Shown: in pieces, positions 1-5,614 of the stretch
How the letters are laid out: each line of letters opens with the position of its first letter
Numbering within the stretch: the stretch's first letter is position 1
Program-made: the position numbers and the translations under genes
Notes under the pieces: model-generated
Seen by the model: the letters and a program-made list of their open reading frames with translations, nothing else
Database searches by the model: none
What the model was told of the DNA's origin: nothing
NCBI GenBank assembly: GCA_029060585.1
Contig: JAIDTS010000305.1
Span: 1-5,614 of the forward strand
Reading direction: 5' to 3'
DNA: 5,614 nucleotides
From: Muribaculaceae bacterium
GTDB lineage: Bacteria > Bacteroidota > Bacteroidia > Bacteroidales > Muribaculaceae

Positions 1-710
1 TCATCATACCGACTTACACCGAAATCGAGAATATCTCTACAATGCTACGGACGGAGACGCGTCTACCAGACGGCTTTGATGTGCTCGTGATAGACGACGG
101 ATCTCCCGACGGCACAGCGGATGCCGTAAGACGGGAGATGGCGGAATACTCAGGCCGCATTCATCTTGAATGCAGAAGCGGGAAACTCGGGTTAGGGACA
201 GCCTATATCCACGGATTCAAATGGGCACTGGCAAGAGACTACCAGTATATCATAGAGATGGACGCTGACTTCTCGCACAATCCCGATGATCTTACGCGTC
301 TCTATCATGAATGCAAAGACCGTGAGGCAGACGTGTGCGTAGGTTCACGTTATATTACAGGTGTGAATGTAGTGAACTGGCCGATGGGGCGCGTACTGAT
401 GTCGTATTTCGCTTCCGCATATGTCAGATTCATCACTCGGATGCCATTGCGCGACTCTACTGCAGGGTATGTTTGCTATAGAAGAAGAGTACTCGAGGCA
501 ATAGACCTCGATAAGATTGAATTCAAAGGTTACGCCTTCCAGATAGAGATGAAATTCAAGGCTTGGAGGAAGAAATTCAAGGTAGTCGAAATCCCTATCA
601 TATTCGTCAACCGCCAGCTTGGAACATCAAAAATGAATTCCAGCATATTTGGAGAAGCCGTTTTCGGTGTGATCTCGCTCCGACTTAAAGCCATGTTTGG
701 AAATCTTTAA
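1..710 (+). CDS. DPM1-type polyprenol-phosphate glycosyltransferase (GT2), 5' end outside window
   Basis: Likely transfers a sugar, classically mannose from GDP-mannose, to a polyprenyl phosphate at the cytoplasmic face of the membrane. The frame is open from base 3 and starts mid-protein with IIPTYTEIENI, the usual first strand and nucleotide-binding start of GT2 enzymes, so the true start is only a few codons upstream; the ATG at base 42 is internal. Counting visible residues from base 3, DDGSPDGT is at 31-38, the metal-binding DAD (DADFSHNP) at 87-94, GSRYITG at 114-120, and the DPM1 signature RQLGTSKMNSSIFGEAV at 204-220. The protein ends at LKAMFGNL with no membrane segment, so it is the soluble single-domain form. 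About 235 residues are visible, close to the roughly 250 normal for the family. The first motif has T where N is common (TYNE). The fold and family are clear; sugar and lipid specificity are inferred. A hairpin terminator follows 16 bases after the stop. Confidence 0.93.
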   Translation, partial: IIPTYTEIENISTMLRTETRLPDGFDVLVIDDGSPDGTADAVRREMAEYSGRIHLECRSGKLGLGTAYIHGFKWALARDYQYIIEMDADFSHNPDDLTRLYHECKDREADVCVGSRYITGVNVVNWPMGRVLMSYFASAYVRFITRMPLRDSTAGYVCYRRRVLEAIDLDKIEFKGYAFQIEMKFKAWRKKFKVVEIPIIFVNRQLGTSKMNSSIFGEAVFGVISLRLKAMFGNL

Positions 711-726
711 GCGCGCAATACAGATT

Positions 727-772
727 AAATCTCCCCTTCTTCCGCCAGTAGGCTGAAGAAAGGGGGATTTTT
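727..772 (+). terminator. Rho-independent terminator after the glycosyltransferase gene, possibly bidirectional
   Basis: Bases 727-742 pair with 755-770: 14 Watson-Crick pairs, one G-T wobble (732/765) and one C-A mismatch (736/761). After a C-T mismatch (743/754) the inner GCC (744-746) pairs with GGC (751-753) around an AGTA loop. The 3' side runs straight into five Ts (768-772), the form of an intrinsic terminator for the plus-strand gene. Read on the minus strand the stem is followed only by a weak T-rich stretch, but it lies about 30 bases beyond the stop of the convergent DUF3843-like gene and may serve both. The rest of the 711-803 gap shows nothing else. Confidence 0.88.
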
Positions 773-803
773 AATTCTTGTTACAGGTCTCAACAGAGGC
801 TAA

Positions 804-1997
804 TCAGTCGCCACGATAATATAGCTGAAGATAACAGCGTGCAATGAAGTCGTGGAATCGAGCCACAAGATCATGATCGTCACTTTCAGGGAATACAGCG
901 TCAGGAAGCCAATCTTTCTCACATATGTAGGCAAGTAGGTCGTGAGGACATCTTCCTCTGACGGTCAGAAGCTCTATGGCGTGCGTGGAGGCATAGTCAG
1001 CGTCATACATCGGATTGGATGGCGACTTTATGTATCGACAGATGTCCGTAGCAACAAGGAGACCTTTCTCAGGATTGGCCATCAATACGAAATCACTACA
1101 ATCCTTTAGCTGAGAAAGATGTTCTTCACCCGCTTTCCATCCGAGACGATCAATCAGAAACCTGTTGAATGCTTCATATCCCTCTATAAATGTAACCGGT
1201 TCTCCTCCCGTAGCCTTTACCAAACGGACGAAAGCGGGATGCGTCTCTGCCTGCTCCTTTCGTTCCTTGCCGGAAGGGAGGCGATGACGTACTGTCAGAT
1301 GCACCCATTCCCTGAGATAAAGAGCAAGTGGGCCAGTAGGCATATGCCTGACAGCCTCCTGCATAGACTCGGCTATCTCCTCATTGCCTTTTCCAGAGGC
1401 TATCATCTCCGAAATCATCTCACTTGCGGTCAGAGCGAACGCCGGACGCAGAAGCCAGCTGTGAAGATAGAGCCAGCTCCCGAGACGCAGAATCATCTCC
1501 TGATCCTCTTCTGCATAAACGTCGAGTTCATGAGCAAGATGATATCCTTCCGGCACCGGCGACTTTTCATATTCCTTCTCCAGCATGTCAAACCAGATAT
1601 CAGACAAAGCGACCAGATCTTCCCGGAAGGGATAGATACATCGGTCGTCGGAATACATAGCAACGGCATACCATACTATAAACCCGACATCCTGACGGTT
1701 GAGTTCATAATCAATGTAATCCTCAGACAACTGAAAGAAAGGCACGGGGGTGCCATACAGTCTACGGCATTCATCCGTGAAACCATGCCAGAGTCCGGCA
1801 TCTGCGATCATGTCTTGATAATATCCAATAAGGCAGAGTGCAGCCCTTTCCAGAATAGCTTCATGGAGCGAAGCAATAACCGGGACAGACTCTGCAGCCT
1901 TTATCAGCCGCAGGGTCAAGTCGTAATAATATCTGTCGGTCGAAGTCTCCTCAGGGCAACAAGGCTGCCCGAGAAGGAATGTCTCAAATTTCAACAT
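804..1997 (-). CDS. DUF3843-like protein of unknown function, coupled to hisS
   Basis: Function unknown. The 397-residue protein resembles what I recall of the Bacteroidales family DUF3843, which is about 400 residues long; this is recognition from memory, not a search. Visible landmarks are [12 protein letters not shown] (20-31), a helical block with [25 protein letters not shown] (58-82), [10 protein letters not shown] (103-112), a leucine- and tryptophan-rich block (168-190), and a C-terminal block with [17 protein letters not shown] (303-319), [22 protein letters not shown] (339-360) and the end [14 protein letters not shown]. There is no signal peptide or convincing membrane helix, so it is probably cytosolic and mostly alpha-helical. 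No catalytic motif is recognisable. The ATG at 1997 is supported by an in-frame TGA only 15 bases upstream (2013-2015). It overlaps the hisS stop by 7 bases (ATGTTGA), which implies co-transcription and translational coupling. Its 3' end faces the terminator at 727-772. Confidence 0.85.
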   Translation of the reverse strand: MLKFETFLLGQPCCPEETSTDRYYYDLTLRLIKAAESVPVIASLHEAILERAALCLIGYYQDMIADAGLWHGFTDECRRLYGTPVPFFQLSEDYIDYELNRQDVGFIVWYAVAMYSDDRCIYPFREDLVALSDIWFDMLEKEYEKSPVPEGYHLAHELDVYAEEDQEMILRLGSWLYLHSWLLRPAFALTASEMISEMIASGKGNEEIAESMQEAVRHMPTGPLALYLREWVHLTVRHRLPSGKERKEQAETHPAFVRLVKATGGEPVTFIEGYEAFNRFLIDRLGWKAGEEHLSQLKDCSDFVLMANPEKGLLVATDICRYIKSPSNPMYDADYASTHAIELLTVRGRCPHDLLAYICEKDWLPDAVFPESDDHDLVARFHDFIARCYLQLYYRGD

Positions 1998-3352
1998 AGT
2001 GCTTCCGCTAATTCAGTCTGCTTGACAGTCACTTGCTTACCATCGGACATATTCTTAACCGTCGCCGTGCCATCAGACAATTCTGATTCACCGATAAGGA
2101 CCACGTAGGGAACACCTTCGGCATTGGCGAACTGCATCTGCTTTTTCATCTTAGCGCAATCCGGATATAGCTGCGCGGAGACACCCGCATCACGCAACGA
2201 CTTAATACAACGCATGGCTGCGGCTGCCTCGTCCTTGCCAAAATTGATGAAGAGTGCCTTCACACTTCCGGATATCTCCTTAGGATAAAGATCGAGCGCA
2301 TTCAGTACATCATAGATACGGTCTGCCCCGAATGAAATGCCGACACCGGAAAGTCCGGAGACACCGAATACACCGGTGAGATTGTCATAGCGGCCGCCTC
2401 CCGTAATAGACCCTATCTCGACATCAAGCGCCTTGACTTCTATGATGGTGCCGGTATAGTAGTTGAGCCCTCTTGCAAGCGAGACATCGAGTTCCACACC
2501 ACAGGAAGGGCCAAGATCGCCGAATCCTTCGAGCACCTCACGCATTTCTTCTACACCTTTCATTCCAATCTCACTTCCTGAAAGGAGAGATGAGAGCTTC
2601 TCAAGTTTTTCTTCGTTTGATCCAGAGAGTTCAAGAAGCGGACGGAGTGCAGCTATGGCCTCCTCGCTAAGACCTTTCTCCCGAAGTTCGGCATTGACGT
2701 TGTCTATACCGATCTTATCTATCTTGTCGATGGCAACCGTGATATCCACTATCTTGTCAGCCTCTCCTATGGTCTCGGCGATGCCGGTGAGAATCTTTCT
2801 ATTATTAACGTGAATACAAGTACGGATTCCAAGTTTACCCATGACGTAGTCGATGAGCGAAAGAAGCTCAACTTCGTTTGAGAGAGAGTCGGAACCTACA
2901 ACATCGGCATCACACTGATAGAATTCGCGGTAGCGTCCTTTCTGCGGACGGTCGGCGCGCCATACCGGCTGAATCTGGAATCTCTTGAAAGGCATCTGAA
3001 TCTCGTTGCGATGTTGAACCACAAATCTTGCGAAAGGAACCGTTAGGTCGTAACGAAGTCCCTTTTCACAGAGTTGATTGATGAGGCGCGGTAGATTACG
3101 AGCCTCCAGATCGGAAGGATTAACGTCTTTCAGGAAATCGCCAGAATTAAGTATCTTGAAAAGGAGCTTATCGCCCTCTTCTCCATACTTACCCATAAGT
3201 GTAGAAAGATTCTCCATAGCCGGCGTCTCTATCTGTCGATAACCAAATAGACGGAAAGCCTCTCGTATGGTATCGAAAATATAGTTTCTGCGCGCCATCT
3301 CCACCGGGGAGAAATCGCGAGTACCCTTCGGTATGCTTGGTTTTTGTGCCAT
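1991..3352 (-). CDS. hisS: Histidyl-tRNA synthetase (class II aminoacyl-tRNA synthetase)
   Basis: Charges tRNA-His with histidine using ATP, in the cytosol as a homodimer. All class II landmarks are present. N-terminal PKGTRDFSP is at 8-16 and motif 1 lies around [11 protein letters not shown] (37-47). [12 protein letters not shown] at 100-111 is a family signature. Motif 2 spans 123-148 with [17 protein letters not shown]132 being the expected ATP-contacting arginine. The histidine-specific [10 protein letters not shown] is at 292-301, with R294 the counterpart of the catalytic arginine of the E. coli enzyme. [10 protein letters not shown] (316-325) and motif 3 [15 protein letters not shown] (336-350) follow. 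Residues about 185-280 form the insertion domain and 362-453 the anticodon-binding domain. At 453 residues it is longer than the 424-residue E. coli enzyme and fits the Bacteroidota type. The start is fixed by an in-frame TAA 18 bases upstream (3371-3373) with no other start between. No residue expected to be essential is missing. It is followed with a 7-base overlap by the DUF3843-like gene. Confidence 0.98.
   Translation of the reverse strand: MAQKPSIPKGTRDFSPVEMARRNYIFDTIREAFRLFGYRQIETPAMENLSTLMGKYGEEGDKLLFKILNSGDFLKDVNPSDLEARNLPRLINQLCEKGLRYDLTVPFARFVVQHRNEIQMPFKRFQIQPVWRADRPQKGRYREFYQCDADVVGSDSLSNEVELLSLIDYVMGKLGIRTCIHVNNRKILTGIAETIGEADKIVDITVAIDKIDKIGIDNVNAELREKGLSEEAIAALRPLLELSGSNEEKLEKLSSLLSGSEIGMKGVEEMREVLEGFGDLGPSCGVELDVSLARGLNYYTGTIIEVKALDVEIGSITGGGRYDNLTGVFGVSGLSGVGISFGADRIYDVLNALDLYPKEISGSVKALFINFGKDEAAAAMRCIKSLRDAGVSAQLYPDCAKMKKQMQFANAEGVPYVVLIGESELSDGTATVKNMSDGKQVTVKQTELAEALC
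2002..2006 (-). promoter_or_regulatory. Weak ribosome binding site for the DUF3843-like gene
   Basis: The minus strand reads GGAAG followed by CACT and then the ATG at 1997, inside the last codons of hisS. The 4-base spacing is short and Bacteroidota depend little on Shine-Dalgarno pairing, so re-initiation by ribosomes finishing hisS may matter more. It supports the choice of start but is weak evidence alone. Confidence 0.35.
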
Positions 3353-3395
3353 ATACTTGTTATTTTTGGTTTATCAGTATGAAATAAAGTAAAAA
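3353..3395 (-). other. AT-rich 43-bp gap between the AraC-family gene and hisS
   Basis: This is the only gap of any size within the minus-strand block. It is strongly A- and T-rich, has no hairpin that could end transcription of the regulator, and no Shine-Dalgarno sequence before hisS; an A-rich stretch precedes the hisS ATG, common in this phylum. A promoter for hisS here would be reasonable, but I find no good match to the Bacteroidota pair TTTG and TAnnTTTG at the usual spacing. Whether hisS is read through from the regulator or has its own start is therefore open. Confidence 0.4.
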
Positions 3396-4313
3396 TCAAA
3401 TCGAAGCCATTTTTCTGAATTCAGATGGAGAGTATCCGGTAAGATGTTTGAAATATTTGCCGAAAAATGATTGATTTGCAAAATTCAGTTTATTAGAGAT
3501 TTCCTGTATAGTCAGAGCTGTTTCGGCAAGCATGATCTTAGCTTCCATGATTACATAATGATCTATGAGCTCACTTGCCGTATGACCGGTGATTTCTTTG
3601 GCCACTGCCGAAAGATGCTTAGGAGTGACACAAAGTCTATCGGCATAGAAAGCTACACTTCTCTCGCTCCTAAAGTTCTGAAGGATTTCAAGGATGAATT
3701 TTGAAAGGATCTCCTCCTTACGGGAACGAGGCACTTCAACACCATCGGTTACATTCGAGTGAATCTCGATTATTTCACAAAGCAATGCCTGCAGAATGCT
3801 GGCAATCTTCGTTCGCTTCAGCGGACTGTCTTTGGCCTTAAGCTTGGCTGATACGAGATTCATATATTCCTGGATATCCAATGAATTCTCCTCTGAAAGC
3901 TGAGTCACAGACTCGATAGGATTATGAATCAGGAGAGGGAGAAGCCCTGAAATCTTAGGCATGATTGACTCTACCATCTCAAGATTGCAACCTATCGCCA
4001 TGATGCGAACGGTATCCTTTGAACTGATCGACTGTACGTATTGATTAGGACTGAGCAGCATCAGGCTGTTTTTACAGAACCTATATTTTTTCACTCCTAT
4101 TCCAACTTCTCCGTCTCCCTCCAGACAAAGAGCTATTGTCAGGCCGAGTACCCTGATAGGAGGTGCACCGGTTCTATCGAGTGCATTTTCCACCTCATAA
4201 TACACGGCATACTTCTCCGGATTGCTGATCCCGGTCTTTCGATTGAAATATCTCGATATGTCTGAAATATCAAATGTTCTGTGGATTTCCTTATCTTTAT
4301 CTTCTGTAGCCAT
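3396..4313 (-). CDS. AraC/XylS-family transcriptional regulator
   Basis: A 305-residue DNA-binding regulator. The C-terminal 100 residues are a standard AraC domain with two helix-turn-helix units: the first in SVAFYADRLCVTPKHLSAVAKEITG (219-243), the second in TIQEISNKLNFANQSFFGKYFKHLTG (268-293), closing with the hallmark YSPSEFRK (294-301). The N-terminal part (about 55-125) has the look of a cupin-like effector domain (GDGEVGIGVKKYRFCKNSLMLLSPNQYVQSI, 67-97); a helical linker (about 145-185) may mediate dimerisation. The ligand cannot be read from the sequence. The ATG at 4313 lies 11 bases after the stop of the TonB-dependent receptor gene, without a visible Shine-Dalgarno sequence, so the two are probably co-transcribed and the regulator may control the receptor. 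hisS follows after 43 bp on the same strand. Family assignment is secure; target and inducer are inference. Confidence 0.95.
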   Translation of the reverse strand: MATEDKDKEIHRTFDISDISRYFNRKTGISNPEKYAVYYEVENALDRTGAPPIRVLGLTIALCLEGDGEVGIGVKKYRFCKNSLMLLSPNQYVQSISSKDTVRIMAIGCNLEMVESIMPKISGLLPLLIHNPIESVTQLSEENSLDIQEYMNLVSAKLKAKDSPLKRTKIASILQALLCEIIEIHSNVTDGVEVPRSRKEEILSKFILEILQNFRSERSVAFYADRLCVTPKHLSAVAKEITGHTASELIDHYVIMEAKIMLAETALTIQEISNKLNFANQSFFGKYFKHLTGYSPSEFRKMASI

Positions 4314-4324
4314 ATGTCGTGGTA

Positions 4325-5614
4325 TTAAAGTTCGAACGAAAGCCTCACGTTGATCTGACGCCGGGTGAGATAGTTGGGTACTGCATATTTTATACCGTTG
4401 ACGTCCGTCACCCAGTAGTATCCGCTGACATTCGATATGTCGAAAAGGTTAAACACGTCGAGCGCGAGCGATATATCCTTGAAATGCCGCCAGAAATTGT
4501 ATGGACGGACACCATCCTGCTCACCACCTACAAGACGATAGGAGAATCCGATGTCGACACGCTTGTAGGCCGGAGCGCGGAAATAATTGACCGAACGAGC
4601 CACGTGAGGAGCCGTCATCGTCAGACCGTCTGAGAATATTCCCCTAAGGGAAAACTTAAGTTTAGGAAATTTTGGAAAATAGTCAGTGAAGAATAGGCCG
4701 AACGAATAACGCTGGTCGCTTGGAAGCGGAGTCTTTATTCCGTCGAGTGTCTGTTCCGTATTCATCAGGGAGAATGATATCCATGAGTCTGATCCTTCTA
4801 CAAACTGGCCAAAAAGTTTCATGTCAAGTCCCATCACATGCCCTTTGGAGTCGTTGACTCCCGTATAATCTATTTTAAGATTGTCATATTCATATGATAT
4901 GAGTCTTGAAAGGGCCTTGAAGTAGGCCTCTCCAGTCAGTTTAAACGGTCGGTTCATGGCGCGGAAAGTATAGTCTGTACCTATGATAAACTGCAGACTC
5001 TGGGGCGACTTTATGTTGTGGTTGAGTTGAATGAAACCGTTGCCGAGCTCATCAGTAACCGTAGCCCTGTATTCCTTATAAAACGGAGACTGATAGTAAA
5101 GTCCTACAGCTGCGCGGAATGTCAGTTGATTGTTGGATATCGGCGCTATGCTTATATTAGCGCGAGGAGACACGAGGAATTCCTTATTGAAATCCCAATA
5201 AGAGAGTCGAAGTCCGGCGTTGAGAGTAATGTAAGCCTTGGAGGTCTCAAAATACAGAGCGTCTTCAGCAAACAGAGCCATACGATTGGCAGTCATATCC
5301 TGTCGCGATGAGAGGTTGTAGATTAAATGGACTCCTTCAGGCTGCGTAGGAAGAGAATACCCTGCGGAATCGCGCCATTCCCATTCCTTGGATCTGTCGC
5401 GGAAAGACTCATGCTGATAAGTCAGTCCATAAGTAATATTATTATTCTTAATTCTTGTAGCGCCGCGAAGCAGACCTTGGATAACAGAGGCACGAAGGCG
5501 ATTCCGGGCATGTTCCATATATTTACCGACACCAAGTTCACCACCGACAGCACCTTCGCCTCCAGTTCCAGCCTGACTCAGCCAGTACTCTCCTGAAATA
5601 TCGTAGCTGACAAG
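4325..5614 (-). CDS. TonB-dependent outer-membrane receptor, C-terminal barrel part (5' end outside window)
   Basis: Outer-membrane beta-barrel that imports a ligand using energy from TonB. The frame is open from the window edge at 5614 to the TAA at 4325, giving 429 residues; the ATG at 5518 is internal, since the frame continues upstream as DISGEYWLSQAG and onward. The visible part is alternating amphipathic strands with aromatic girdles, such as LNAGLRLSYWDF, SPRANISIAP, GLYYQSPFYKEYR and YSFGLFFTDYFP, and late motifs typical of Bacteroidota receptors: NYFRAPAYKRVDIGFSYRL, then LALDVFNLFDISNVSGYYWVTD, and a last strand INVRLSFEL at the C-terminus. The plug domain and any N-terminal carboxypeptidase-like regulatory domain would lie beyond the window. 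It does not look like a classical SusC, and no SusD-like gene follows; the next gene, 11 bp on, is an AraC-family regulator. Substrate unknown; iron-siderophore, cofactor or peptide uptake are all possible. Confidence 0.92.
   Translation of the reverse strand, partial: LVSYDISGEYWLSQAGTGGEGAVGGELGVGKYMEHARNRLRASVIQGLLRGATRIKNNNITYGLTYQHESFRDRSKEWEWRDSAGYSLPTQPEGVHLIYNLSSRQDMTANRMALFAEDALYFETSKAYITLNAGLRLSYWDFNKEFLVSPRANISIAPISNNQLTFRAAVGLYYQSPFYKEYRATVTDELGNGFIQLNHNIKSPQSLQFIIGTDYTFRAMNRPFKLTGEAYFKALSRLISYEYDNLKIDYTGVNDSKGHVMGLDMKLFGQFVEGSDSWISFSLMNTEQTLDGIKTPLPSDQRYSFGLFFTDYFPKFPKLKFSLRGIFSDGLTMTAPHVARSVNYFRAPAYKRVDIGFSYRLVGGEQDGVRPYNFWRHFKDISLALDVFNLFDISNVSGYYWVTDVNGIKYAVPNYLTRRQINVRLSFEL

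Noticed and set aside
42..44. ATG at 42 as the true start of the glycosyltransferase
   Set aside because: The frame upstream encodes IIPTYTEIENI, the conserved first motif of the family, so the protein must start before the window.
1119..2108. A 329-codon open frame on the plus strand opposite the DUF3843-like gene and the end of hisS
   Set aside because: Its codons lie exactly opposite those of the DUF3843-like gene, so it stays open simply because that gene rarely uses TTA, CTA and TCA codons. The translation has no recognisable motif or domain pattern, while the minus-strand protein looks like a known family and is coupled to hisS.
2463..2813. A serine- and proline-rich plus-strand open frame opposite hisS
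   Set aside because: It is low-complexity, typical of an antisense reading of a Glu- and Gly-rich gene region, and hisS on the other strand is certain.
3370..3400. Possible Bacteroidota promoter upstream of hisS: TTTG at 3397-3400 and TACTGATA about 17 bases downstream on the minus strand
   Set aside because: Spacing is shorter than the usual 19-21 bases and the second element matches TAnnTTTG poorly, so it is not better than chance in AT-rich DNA.
5516..5518. ATG at 5518 as the true start of the receptor gene
   Set aside because: The same frame continues without a stop to the window edge and encodes further receptor-like sequence, and a 397-residue receptor would lack the plug domain and signal peptide.
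4319..5596. Plus-strand open frames of 74-104 codons opposite the receptor gene (4319-4633, 5018-5311, 5327-5596)
   Set aside because: All are in exact codon register with the receptor gene on the other strand and show no domain, signal peptide or supporting start signals. They are mirror shadows of the receptor.

Overview
The window reads as ordinary chromosomal DNA from a member of the Bacteroidota, most likely order Bacteroidales. Three things point there: a DPM1-type glycosyltransferase of the form common in that phylum, a roughly 450-residue histidyl-tRNA synthetase, and a TonB-dependent receptor whose C-terminal barrel resembles the Bacteroidales form. Start sites also lack strong Shine-Dalgarno sequences, as is usual in that phylum. 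Family or genus cannot be fixed from the sequence alone.

Layout. Bases 1-710 (+) hold the 3' part of a dolichol/polyprenol-phosphate mannosyltransferase-like gene whose first few codons lie outside the window. It ends at a strong hairpin with a T-run (727-772). This hairpin sits in the 93-bp convergent gap facing four genes that all run on the minus strand. In their order of transcription (right to left) these are: the 3' part of a TonB-dependent receptor (4325-5614, start outside the window), an AraC-family regulator (3396-4313), hisS (1991-3352) and a DUF3843-like protein of unknown function (804-1997). The gaps are 11 bp, 43 bp and a 7-bp overlap, so the block could be one transcription unit or two. 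The 43-bp AT-rich gap before hisS is the only plausible internal break.

How the genes may work together. The receptor and the AraC regulator form a likely functional pair (outer-membrane uptake plus ligand-responsive control). hisS and the DUF3843-like gene form a second pair that looks translationally coupled. No mobile element, CRISPR array, tRNA or rRNA gene, or clear defence system is visible. Every gap between genes is under 100 bp. The most interesting items are the unknown gene tightly coupled to hisS and the placement of a regulator directly between a receptor gene and a housekeeping synthetase gene. I do not see strong evidence of a previously undescribed system here.
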